DNA from: a virus
Reading direction: 5' to 3' (one strand)
DNA: 33,678 nucleotides
IMG/VR virus record: IMGVR_UViG_3300030107_000493
Location: 1-33,678 of that record
The notes below the pieces were generated by a model. It searched no databases and was not told the DNA's origin. It worked only from the letters and a program-made list of their open reading frames with translations. Positions 1 to 6,984 of the stretch are shown here, piece after piece (position 1 is the stretch's first letter; each line of letters starts with the position of its first letter). A program made the translations under genes and the position numbers.

Positions 1-480
1 ACTATCACTTGCTTTGAGGTACTAGAACATGTAGCACCTGAACACTCAAGACGTATGCTCAACAAGATCTTTGAGCTACTAGAACCTGAAGGTACTGCAT
101 TTGTCAGTACACCTTGCTGGGACCCTGATGTTGGCGCTGCTAACAATCACATCAACGAAATGACTTATGAAGCACTAGGAGGCATGATAGAAGATGTCGG
201 CTTTGCTATCGAAGGCGTGTGGGGTACATTTGCAAGCATAAAAGACTACAAAGATGAACTAGGTGAGCATAAAAATACATTCGATCAGCTACGTTTGTAC
301 TACGATACAAACTATTTAGCTACGATCTTTGCTCCTCTATTTCCTCATAGGTCTCGCAACTGTATTTGGCAACTAAGAAAAAATCCTAACAATGAGACGT
401 GGAACAGACGATTTCAATCATTGAGAGATGTAGATACTCGCTGGTCTAGCTCAGAGGATTGGAGGCAATTACAACCATGA
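1..480 (+). CDS. Class I SAM-dependent methyltransferase, C-terminal part (5' truncated by window edge)
   Basis: Frame 1 is open from the first base, so the gene starts upstream of the window. The first visible residues contain FEVLEHV (bases 13-33), the acidic post-motif of class I methyltransferases. Next comes LLEPEGTAFVSTP, matching the 'L+PgG.l.istP' strand, and then NHINEMT, as in the Methyltransf_11/23 type. The SAM-binding glycine loop lies outside the window. The substrate cannot be read from the sequence. It lies directly upstream of nucleotide-modification genes and overlaps the next start by ATGA, so a role in base or nucleotide modification is possible but unproven; modification of a protein or cell-surface molecule is equally open. 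Confidence 0.75.
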   Translation, partial: TITCFEVLEHVAPEHSRRMLNKIFELLEPEGTAFVSTPCWDPDVGAANNHINEMTYEALGGMIEDVGFAIEGVWGTFASIKDYKDELGEHKNTFDQLRLYYDTNYLATIFAPLFPHRSRNCIWQLRKNPNNETWNRRFQSLRDVDTRWSSSEDWRQLQP

Positions 481-836
481 TAAAAGACGTTGACGCTTTT
501 CTAGCTAAGTTTAGCTTAAAGTATGACGGTTTACCACGTAGCCTAGACAACGCTACTCGTGATGAACGTATACGTCATATGTATGAAGAACTTGAAGAGT
601 ATTCTAAAGCTAATAGTGTAGCAGAGGAGTTTGACGCATTAATTGATCTGATATACCTAGCAATAGGTACTGCACGCATGCAGGGTCTCGACCTTGAGGT
701 TGGTTGGGACCGCGTGCATCAGGCCAATATGCGTAAAGAAAGAGTAATAGACGATGACGGTTACTACAAAGCCGGCATCAAAAAACCAGAAGGCTGGCAA
801 AAACCAGACCTTACAGATCTCACTAATGGAGATTAG
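477..836 (+). CDS. MazG-like all-alpha NTP pyrophosphohydrolase
   Basis: This 119-aa protein has the helical metal-binding pattern of the MazG/HisE/dimeric dUTPase superfamily: EELEE in one helix, then EEFDALIDLIY in the next, followed by GLDLEVGWDRVHQANMRK. Such enzymes split an NTP to NMP plus pyrophosphate. The ATG at 477 overlaps the upstream stop (ATGA) and has GGAGG at 461-465. A TTG at 459 in the same frame is less likely. The next gene begins immediately after the stop. In this operon it could supply dNMP to the kinase and ThyA-like enzyme, as T4 gp56 does from dCTP and dUTP. The actual nucleotide specificity is not visible. Confidence 0.75.
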   Translation: MIKDVDAFLAKFSLKYDGLPRSLDNATRDERIRHMYEELEEYSKANSVAEEFDALIDLIYLAIGTARMQGLDLEVGWDRVHQANMRKERVIDDDGYYKAGIKKPEGWQKPDLTDLTNGD

Positions 837-1835
837 ATGATAATAATATTAGAAGGACCAGACGGTGCAGGTAAGACGACTCTTGCAAAAGAGCTAGTCA
901 GACAAACAAAAGGAATTTATCTGCACCTAAGTTATCGCTGGCCGCAACAGATTTTTTTATATCACACAGCTGCTATACGTTATGCAGCACGTCAAGAACG
1001 ACCTGTAATTATTGACAGATGGTGGCCATCAGAGGCTATCTATGCTACTAGTTACAGAGGACAATCACCCTGGCCATTGCAAGGTCGCATGGCAGATCGA
1101 GTTGCACGTAAACATGGTGCACTATACATTTACTGCCTACCAGAAAACGTTGAAGAACATTGCAACGTCTTCTTACATCTAAAAAAACAACGAGAAGAGA
1201 TGTATGATGACATATACGAAGTTACACATAAATATATGTCGTTGTGGTATGGTAATCAGTTACATGAAAAAGGTGAAAACTACATAGATTTCGTAATACG
1301 TAATGGTGGCTTACAAGACAGAGGTGACCACTTACGTTATAACATAGAAGAACACGGGCATTATATAGATCTATTTGCTGAGCGTGCAATAGACATGGCT
1401 AAAATCACGCGAGAGCTACAATATCAGCCTGCATTACAATATTCTAATTTTAATATATTAGGAAATACTGATATGCTAAAGTACTTATTTGTAGGTGAGC
1501 AAGTCAATCCTAAATATCGTGAGCTTTATTGGCCATTCTATGAGTACAAGAATTCTAGTTTATACTTAACACAGTGTATGCAAGCAGCCGAGATCCCTGA
1601 AGAAGGTATCATGTGGTGTAATGCTTACAACCATGATGAGTCAATAAACGAGAATATAAAACCGATCGTCGAGCAGTATAAGCCGCGAGTCATAACGTTT
1701 GGTGCACATGCAGCAGAGGCTATGGCTAAACTAGGGGTCGAAACATATGACGAGTTAGTTCATCCGTCTTATGCTAAACGATTCGGTAAAGTTAACTTAA
1801 TGGAGGTAATGAAAGATGTCATATTATGCGAATAA
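837..1835 (+). CDS. Two-domain protein: deoxynucleoside monophosphate kinase fused to a uracil-DNA-glycosylase-like domain
   Basis: The 332-aa protein opens with a Walker A loop (GPDGAGKTT, residues 7-15). IIDRWWPSEAIY near residue 60 corresponds to the DR(Y/H) region of thymidylate kinases, and a Lys/Arg-rich lid lies around 115-125. Residues from about 213 are unrelated to kinases and follow the UDG superfamily order: LFVGEQVNP (motif A-like, 217-224), WCNAYNHDES, PRVITFGAHAAEAMAKLGV (283-301, the 'PkvivaLG..A' strand-helix) and VHPSY (308-312, the HPS motif). An in-frame ATG at 1473 with AGGA at 1460-1463 could let the second domain be made alone. Kinase activity is likely; glycosylase activity is uncertain because motif A is divergent. 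GGAG at 828-831 serves the start. Confidence 0.7.
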   Translation: MIIILEGPDGAGKTTLAKELVRQTKGIYLHLSYRWPQQIFLYHTAAIRYAARQERPVIIDRWWPSEAIYATSYRGQSPWPLQGRMADRVARKHGALYIYCLPENVEEHCNVFLHLKKQREEMYDDIYEVTHKYMSLWYGNQLHEKGENYIDFVIRNGGLQDRGDHLRYNIEEHGHYIDLFAERAIDMAKITRELQYQPALQYSNFNILGNTDMLKYLFVGEQVNPKYRELYWPFYEYKNSSLYLTQCMQAAEIPEEGIMWCNAYNHDESINENIKPIVEQYKPRVITFGAHAAEAMAKLGVETYDELVHPSYAKRFGKVNLMEVMKDVILCE

Positions 1836-2625
1836 TGAGTGGCTCAAAGTACTTTATGAAGCTAACAAGTATGGGACTGAACACGCACCTAGAGGAGAGT
1901 ATACGCGTGAATTGTTAGGACGTAAGATACAAGTTAATATGAGGTGGCCAGTCGTAACTGTAGTAAAGCGTAAGCTTTCATACAAGTTTATGGCAGCAGA
2001 AGCTTTATGGATCTTGTCAGGTGATAATAAAGTAGAAACTATAGCCAAGTATAATAAAAATATAGCTAAGTATTCTGATGATGGTCTTACATACTTTGGG
2101 GCGTATGGTCCTAAGTTTGTAGATCAAATTTCATACGTAGCAAGAGCATTATTAAAAGACCATGACACGCGTCAAGCAGTCATGAACATTTGGAGAGAAA
2201 AGCCATACTACACAAAAGATGTACCTTGTACTCTTAGTGTGCAGTGGATGATCAGGCATGGTAAGCTACATTGTTTTGTAAGCATGAGATCGTCTGACAT
2301 ATGGCTTGGTTTACCGTACGACATATTTAATTTTAGTATGATGACGCACTACTTGATGTTGTACCTTGAAGCACAAGGTCTTACAATATCTATAGGAGAC
2401 TTACATCTTACAGCTGCAAGCATGCACTTATATGAACAACACTGGGAACCTGCTTTAGAACTATTAAAACAAGATAGTTATAATTCTACATTTATTCCTG
2501 AAAGAGTTGTAAGGAGTATAGAACCTACAATAGCAAGTTTTATAGACTTCGAGCACTTTTTTCAATACTTAACATATGCTAAAAACCATGGTTTTGAGCT
2601 TGAGGAAAGGCGTGTCGCAGATTAA
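1816..2625 (+). CDS. Thymidylate synthase-fold enzyme, predicted dCMP hydroxymethylase (or dCMP methylase)
   Basis: This 269-aa member of the ThyA fold keeps the catalytic Cys (VPCT, C138), the phosphate-binding pair R158-S159, D161, and H204/Y206 of the HLY motif. The residue aligned to E. coli ThyA Asn177 is Asp169 (GLPYDIF in place of GLPFNIA). Asn-to-Asp at this site is the known switch from dUMP to dCMP, as in T4 gp42. The segments CTxxVQWMIR and MRSSD also look closer to T4 gp42 than to ThyA, and the ThyA C-terminal 'APVAI' tail is missing. The product would be 5-hydroxymethyl-dCMP or 5-methyl-dCMP, with methylene-tetrahydrofolate as carbon donor. The start has GGAGG at 1802-1806 and overlaps the kinase gene by 20 bases. 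The fold is certain; the specificity is inference. Confidence 0.8.
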   Translation: MSYYANNEWLKVLYEANKYGTEHAPRGEYTRELLGRKIQVNMRWPVVTVVKRKLSYKFMAAEALWILSGDNKVETIAKYNKNIAKYSDDGLTYFGAYGPKFVDQISYVARALLKDHDTRQAVMNIWREKPYYTKDVPCTLSVQWMIRHGKLHCFVSMRSSDIWLGLPYDIFNFSMMTHYLMLYLEAQGLTISIGDLHLTAASMHLYEQHWEPALELLKQDSYNSTFIPERVVRSIEPTIASFIDFEHFFQYLTYAKNHGFELEERRVAD

Positions 2626-3076
2626 AGCAACTGAGTATTTTTTAATTATGGCTAGATTAGTCTCGCGCAGAAGTACTTGTGCGAGACGTCAAGTTGGCTG
2701 TGTACTTGTTGACGAGCACAAACACGTGCTCGCAACAGGCTACAATGGCGTGGCATCAGGTAAGACGCATTGCACTGACAAGCCATGTCCAGGGGCTAAA
2801 TGTAAGCCCGGTGAAAATTTAGATTTATGTGAAGCAATACATGCAGAGCAAAATGCAATACTGCAATGCAAAGACTCACAAAAGATTAGAACTGCTTATA
2901 TTACAACTGCACCTTGTGTAACTTGTACTAAGCTATTATTAAACACGTCTTGTAAGACGATAGTATTTATAGAAAGCTATCCTAATTCAGGACGTAAAAT
3001 ATGGAACAGGAGCTGGATAAAGTATGGACCAATTGACGATGTTTTCGCCGAAGTCCTCTTGGATACCACCAAGTGA
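2612..3076 (+). CDS. dCMP deaminase
   Basis: This zinc-dependent deaminase converts dCMP to dUMP. It contains HAEQNA (H77 ligand, E79 proton shuttle), PCVTC (C102, C105 ligands), the N-terminal signature RRSTCARRQVGCVLVD and GYNG. The Cys/His-rich HCTDKPCPGAKC insert resembles the second zinc site of T4-type dCMP deaminases. I chose the GTG at 2612 because GAGG lies 6 bases upstream (2602-2605) and the protein then begins at the usual place (MSQIKATEYF). An ATG at 2576 would add 12 residues inside the upstream gene. The gene overlaps the ThyA-like gene by 14 bases and the polymerase gene by 53. It would compete with the ThyA-like enzyme for dCMP, or balance the pools. Confidence 0.9.
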   Translation: MSQIKATEYFLIMARLVSRRSTCARRQVGCVLVDEHKHVLATGYNGVASGKTHCTDKPCPGAKCKPGENLDLCEAIHAEQNAILQCKDSQKIRTAYITTAPCVTCTKLLLNTSCKTIVFIESYPNSGRKIWNRSWIKYGPIDDVFAEVLLDTTK

Positions 3077-4904
3077 CTTTCCTACATTAAGAGATGCAAC
3101 TACAATTGCATTTGATGTAGAAACATACGATCCTAACTTATTAACGTTAGGGCCTGGCGGTGTAAGACGCGATGGTAAATTAGTAGGTATCTCTGTAAGA
3201 TCAGATTGTGGCTTTTGTGGCTACTTTCCGTTTGGTCACGAAGGCGGTGATAACTTAGAAAAAGAGAAGGTATTACGTTGGGCTAAGGACATCTTAGGAC
3301 GCGATATAGAGTATGTAGGAGCCAATATTTTGTACGATATGGAATGGCTAAGGGCATATGACATAGAAGTCAAAGGAACACTAAGAGATGTACAAGTAGC
3401 AGAGCCGTTGATCAATGAAGAATCACCACAAGGCTACAGTCTAGCAGTATTAGCTAAACGTTATTTAGGCGAAGATAAAAATGAAGATTTATTAATAGAA
3501 GCTGCTCGTGCTCACGGTGTAGATCCAAAAGGTGGTTTATGGAAGTTGCCAGCACGATTTGTAGGTCCATATGCAGAAGCAGATGCTGACCTGCCATACA
3601 ACATATGGCTGCGTCAAATACAAAAACTAAAGAATCAAGACTTGTGGGATATATTTGAACTAGAGTCACAATTGATCAGAGTTATACTTGACATGAGATT
3701 TAAAGGTGTTGCTGTTGATATAAATAAAGCAGAACAACTTAATGAACAATACAAGACAGAAGAAGTTAAGTTACTTAAACAAATAAGAAGTGAAAGTGGC
3801 ATGTTGCTTGAGCCGTGGTCACCTGATGATCTGCAAAAAGCATTTGATAAACTTGGTATATGGTATCCTAAGACAGCTAAAGGTAATCCGTCGTTTGTGT
3901 CTGACTGGCTAAACAACCATGATGAGTCGCTGCCAAAACTGATCGGCCAGTTTCGTAAGACTTGTAAGATGAGAAGAGATTTTATAGAAGGAATTTGCAT
4001 GAAGCAAAATCACAATGGTCGCATACACGCTCAGTTTCACGCGCTCCGCAAAGATGCTGATGGTACTCGTACAGGTAGGTTTAGTTCGTCGACTCCTAAC
4101 CTACAGCAGATACCTGCTCGTGACGATCATTGGGGCCCATTGGTAAGATCGTTATTTACTCCTGACGAAGGGTGCCAATGGGCCTGCTTAGATTATTCAC
4201 AGCAAGAACCTCGTGTACTTATGCACTATGCCTTTCTTAGAAAACTAAGAGGCTCAGAAGAAGCTGTAAAGTTATTTAACAACGATGAGCATGCAGACTT
4301 TCACCAGATTGTATCCGATATGGCAAATATCCCCCGAAAATCTGCTAAGACTATCAATTTAGGCATGTTTTATGGAATGGGTATATTTAAGCTGTCTCAA
4401 CAATTAGGACTGGACATGAATGAAGCAAAGCCATTGTTTGAGCAGTATCATCAACGCGTACCGTTTGTACGGCAACTAGCACAAGAATGTAGTAAGGCAG
4501 CTAGTACTCGTGGATTTATAAGAACTTTACTTGGCAGACAACGTCACTTTGATCTGTGGGAACCATCAGATTCTAGAAACAAGTGGCCAAACAAAGAAGT
4601 ACCTCTGTCATACGATCAAGCATTACGTGTATGGGAAGGCAGACCACTAAGACGTAGCTTTACACACAAAGCACTAAATGCACTAGTACAAGGCTCATCT
4701 GCTGACATGATAAAGAAAGCTATGGTGGATCTACATGAACATGGTATTACACCACAAATTACTGTGCACGATGAAATAGATTTTTCGTTTGATAACAGTC
4801 AGGATTTAGTTATGGCGCAAGAGATTATGGAAAACTGTGTCAAGCTGCATGTACCATTGAGAGTAGATGTAGAAGTTGGTCCTAACTGGGGAGACATAAA
4901 ATGA
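3024..4904 (+). CDS. polA: Family A DNA polymerase with 3'-5' exonuclease
   Basis: This 626-aa replicative polymerase lacks a 5' nuclease domain. Exonuclease motifs are intact: FDVET (D31, E33), N101-xxx-D105 and YAEAD (Y183, D187). Polymerase motif A is LDYSQQEPR (D390, E395), motif B is RKSAKTINLGMFYG (R438, K442, Y450) and motif C is VHDE (H582-E584). The position equivalent to E. coli Phe762 is Leu446, a variant linked in the literature to slower, higher-fidelity synthesis. TGTRTGRFSSSTPNLQQIP (about 348-364) is the conserved template-binding stretch. AGGAG at 3008-3012 precedes the ATG; an alternative ATG lies 15 bases downstream. The start lies inside the deaminase gene. No DnaJ-like insert, as reported in phage HMO-2011, is seen. 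Confidence 0.97.
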   Translation: MDQLTMFSPKSSWIPPSDFPTLRDATTIAFDVETYDPNLLTLGPGGVRRDGKLVGISVRSDCGFCGYFPFGHEGGDNLEKEKVLRWAKDILGRDIEYVGANILYDMEWLRAYDIEVKGTLRDVQVAEPLINEESPQGYSLAVLAKRYLGEDKNEDLLIEAARAHGVDPKGGLWKLPARFVGPYAEADADLPYNIWLRQIQKLKNQDLWDIFELESQLIRVILDMRFKGVAVDINKAEQLNEQYKTEEVKLLKQIRSESGMLLEPWSPDDLQKAFDKLGIWYPKTAKGNPSFVSDWLNNHDESLPKLIGQFRKTCKMRRDFIEGICMKQNHNGRIHAQFHALRKDADGTRTGRFSSSTPNLQQIPARDDHWGPLVRSLFTPDEGCQWACLDYSQQEPRVLMHYAFLRKLRGSEEAVKLFNNDEHADFHQIVSDMANIPRKSAKTINLGMFYGMGIFKLSQQLGLDMNEAKPLFEQYHQRVPFVRQLAQECSKAASTRGFIRTLLGRQRHFDLWEPSDSRNKWPNKEVPLSYDQALRVWEGRPLRRSFTHKALNALVQGSSADMIKKAMVDLHEHGITPQITVHDEIDFSFDNSQDLVMAQEIMENCVKLHVPLRVDVEVGPNWGDIK

Positions 4905-5296
4905 AGGAAAAAGATTTCTGGCGATCACTGCAACCTAAATTAAATGGTCATGTAAGTCGCGTAGAAAATGTAGTAGGTTCAGGTCTACCTGACGTAAATA
5001 TATGCCACAACAGCATTGAAACTTGGGTTGAACTTAAAGTAGCTACAGGTAATTACTTACTATTTGAATGGGCTCAGATCAGCTGGTTTAAATTTAGAGG
5101 ACAAGAAAGAGGTAGAGTAAAAGTTGTAGCTAAACATAAAGAGGATATTATTATCTGTGATGTAGAAGATATACTACGTGTCGAACCAAGGCGTAAAGTA
5201 AAAGCAGGTATTCTGATCGACAGCATACCTAACCTTAAACGTTACAGCAAGCCTTACGATTGGCAAAAGATAAATGATAGTATTTCATTTTGGTAA
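4901..5296 (+). CDS. PD-(D/E)XK-type nuclease, VRR-NUC-like
   Basis: This is a 131-aa protein. GSGLPDVNI is followed by ETWVELKVATG, giving the spaced D...ExK signature of small PD-(D/E)XK nucleases, and RVENVVGSG resembles the entry to VRR-NUC domains. The rest, with WFKFRGQERGRVKVVAKH and IIICDVEDI, fits the closing strand and helix of that fold. Such phage enzymes cut branched DNA or flaps during replication and packaging, or degrade host DNA. The start ATG overlaps the polymerase stop (ATGA), so the two are likely co-translated. It ends the first plus-strand gene block and is followed by a promoter-like gap. Confidence 0.7.
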   Translation: MKEKDFWRSLQPKLNGHVSRVENVVGSGLPDVNICHNSIETWVELKVATGNYLLFEWAQISWFKFRGQERGRVKVVAKHKEDIIICDVEDILRVEPRRKVKAGILIDSIPNLKRYSKPYDWQKINDSISFW

Positions 5297-5312
5297 CACG
5301 ATATGATATAAT
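5284..5312 (+). promoter_or_regulatory. Candidate sigma70-type promoter with extended -10
   Basis: TATAAT at 5307-5312 is preceded by TG at 5304-5305, an extended -10. A weak -35 (TTCATT, 5284-5289) lies 17 bases upstream. It sits in the only sizeable gap (5297-5351) of the early plus-strand block, 39 bases before the ATG at 5352, which has its own strong AAAGGAG. It would drive the unknown, SSB-like, primase and helicase genes using the host polymerase. Confidence 0.5.
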
Positions 5313-5351
5313 TAATAAACAAAAATATTTATTAGAAAGGAGAAATATACA

Positions 5352-5663
5352 ATGACTGTATATGTAGTACAAGAAGTAAAGGGTATGAATCTTTTACCTG
5401 CCACTGAGTTTGGTGAATTAGAAATACTCTTACCACAAGGACAAGTTGGCTTTTCAGCAGGACCTACAGTCAAAAGACTATACTCAGGTTTACGTAAGTT
5501 TACCTATGAAGATTATCTTTTGATGATTGGTGATCCGGCTGCTATTGCATTAGCAGGTGCTGTTGCTAATAATATTAGTAATGGTAAGCTAAAATTACTT
5601 AAGTGGGATAAACAAGAGAAAAGCTATTATGTTATAAAAGCTAATCTCACTGGAGGCAAATAA
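5352..5663 (+). CDS. Unknown phage protein (103 aa)
   Basis: I do not assign a function. The 103-aa protein starts MTVYVVQEVKGMNLLPATEFG and reads as a compact alpha/beta protein: ELEILLPQGQ and two or three strands first, then a helical stretch (YEDYLLMIGDPAAIALAGAVANN) and a basic strand (KLKLLKWDKQEKSYYVIKA). There is no signal peptide, membrane segment or recognisable catalytic motif. AAAGGAG at 5336-5342 sits at good distance from the ATG, and a promoter-like element precedes it. The stop overlaps the next ATG (TAATG), so it is coupled to the coiled-coil protein. First place behind the promoter suggests high early expression, perhaps linked to replication. Confidence 0.8.
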   Translation: MTVYVVQEVKGMNLLPATEFGELEILLPQGQVGFSAGPTVKRLYSGLRKFTYEDYLLMIGDPAAIALAGAVANNISNGKLKLLKWDKQEKSYYVIKANLTGGK

Positions 5664-6178
5664 TGTCTATAGAAGATAAACAACTAAAGACTGTTAGCAA
5701 GTTAGCTGAGTATCAGTTAATACTTGAGAATAAAATCAAGCAAGCTGAAGAAGACTTAGCAACACTTAAAGAACAGTTTAAGCAAGTATCACAAACTGAT
5801 CTGCCAGAAGCATTAGCTGAGACAGGTCTGTCTGAAATAAAATTAACTGACGGTAGTAAAATATCTGTACAGCAATTTTATAATGCTAGTATTCCTAAGG
5901 ATAATCTTGATGAAGCATTTACTTGGCTGCGTGACAACGGTCATGCAGATCTTATAAAGAATACTGTTGCTTGCAGTTTTGGACGTGGTGAAGATGGCGA
6001 TGCTAAGGTGCTCAAAGAAGAGTTATCAAGAATCGGCGTCTCATACACTGAAAAAGTAGGCGTACACCCACAGACACTAAAAGCGTTTGTGCGTGAACAA
6101 GTCGAGTCTGGCCAGAACCTGCCCCTGGACTTACTCGGAGTATATATCGGGCAGAAAACAGTAATAAAAGGAGGTTAA
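5663..6178 (+). CDS. Unknown phage protein with N-terminal coiled coil (171 aa)
   Basis: Residues 1-50 form a long charged helix with heptad spacing (LENKIKQAEEDLATLKEQFKQ), a probable coiled coil. The middle (KLTDGSKISVQQFYNASIP) looks beta-rich. The C-terminal half (LDEAFTWLRDNGHADLIKN; VHPQTLKAFVREQVESG) is helical and ends near GVYIGQKTVIK. No enzyme motif is seen. It lies between a 103-aa unknown and the SSB-like gene, 4 bases before the latter, so it probably serves DNA replication or recombination. Oligomerisation through the coiled coil is a fair inference; any function beyond that is not supported. Confidence 0.8.
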   Translation: MSIEDKQLKTVSKLAEYQLILENKIKQAEEDLATLKEQFKQVSQTDLPEALAETGLSEIKLTDGSKISVQQFYNASIPKDNLDEAFTWLRDNGHADLIKNTVACSFGRGEDGDAKVLKEELSRIGVSYTEKVGVHPQTLKAFVREQVESGQNLPLDLLGVYIGQKTVIKGG

Positions 6179-6182
6179 CATC

Positions 6183-6917
6183 ATGGCTCGTGATGTAACA
6201 ACTAAGAAAGAGCAACTACCCTCTGAAATTAATTTTGCCGAGGATGCTAATGTAGGATTTGAAGATCTTACACAGCAAGACGTTGCTATACCATTTTTTG
6301 TTTTACTACAAAAGATGAGCCCTCAATTAGATAGCGTTGAGGGTGCAAAGGCCGGTCAAGTGTTCAATACTGTGACTGAAGAAGTTTGTGACGAACTGAA
6401 GGTAATACCGTGTGCTTATAAACGTGAGTTTGTAGAGTGGACTCCACGTGAGCAAGGCGGTGGTTTGGTGGCACAACATAGTATTGATAGCGACGCCGTC
6501 AATAGCGCGACACGCTCTGCCGACGGAAGATTACTTTCTGCTGCAGGCAACTGGCTCGTTGAAACTGCATATCATTTCGTGTTAGCAATAACAAAGAATG
6601 GTGTTGAACGTGGCTTACTTACCATGACAAGCACTCAGCTTAAGAAAAACAGACGTTGGAATAGTCTAATGTCTGGCATTAGGTTGAGAGGTCCTAATGG
6701 TACGTATACACCAGCGAGATATAGTCATATCTATAAGCTTACATCATCTCAAGAGAAGAATGATAAAGGTTCTTGGTATGGCTGGAACATTGAGTTAGAC
6801 TCTCAAGTTCTGAAACAGGACATGTATAACACTGCAAAAGAATTTGCAGCGTCTATACAATCAGGTGACGTTAAAACAACTGCTCCTGTTCAGGAAGAAG
6901 AAAAAGAACACTTCTAA
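6183..6917 (+). CDS. Probable phage single-stranded DNA-binding protein
   Basis: The 244-aa protein ends in an acidic tail with a terminal aromatic residue (PVQEEEKEHF), the hallmark used by SSB and T7 gp2.5 to bind replication partners. The body (about 40-215) is rich in strands and aromatics (FFVLLQKM, REFVEWTPRE, YHFVLAITKNGVERGLL, YSHIYKLTSSQEKNDKGSWYGW), consistent with a beta-rich nucleic-acid-binding core; an OB fold is not proven by eye. Its place, just upstream of primase and helicases and downstream of the polymerase, fits. AAGGAGG at 6169-6175 lies ahead of the ATG. A stable hairpin follows the stop. Confidence 0.6.
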   Translation: MARDVTTKKEQLPSEINFAEDANVGFEDLTQQDVAIPFFVLLQKMSPQLDSVEGAKAGQVFNTVTEEVCDELKVIPCAYKREFVEWTPREQGGGLVAQHSIDSDAVNSATRSADGRLLSAAGNWLVETAYHFVLAITKNGVERGLLTMTSTQLKKNRRWNSLMSGIRLRGPNGTYTPARYSHIYKLTSSQEKNDKGSWYGWNIELDSQVLKQDMYNTAKEFAASIQSGDVKTTAPVQEEEKEHF

Positions 6918-6941
6918 TTGCTTATCAACCCAGTTAGAAGG

Positions 6942-6972
6942 GGCGAGAGGTTTTCATTATTTTCCTCTCGCC
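6942..6972 (+). terminator. Stem-loop between the SSB-like and primase genes
   Basis: GGCGAGAGG (6942-6950) pairs perfectly with CCTCTCGCC (6964-6972) around a 13-base T-rich loop; two further G-T pairs can extend it. No T tract follows, so full termination is unlikely. It ends 12 bases before the primase ATG and leaves the primase ribosome site (AGGAAG, 6975-6980) just outside the stem. It may attenuate transcription, mark an RNA-processing site, or tune primase translation. Confidence 0.55.
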
Positions 6973-6984
6973 TTAGGAAGAACT

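Noticed and set aside
6844-6984. Longer primase start inside the SSB-like gene
   Set aside because: The extra 47 residues are low in sense, overlap a well-supported gene and skip the AGGAAG-ATG at 6985.
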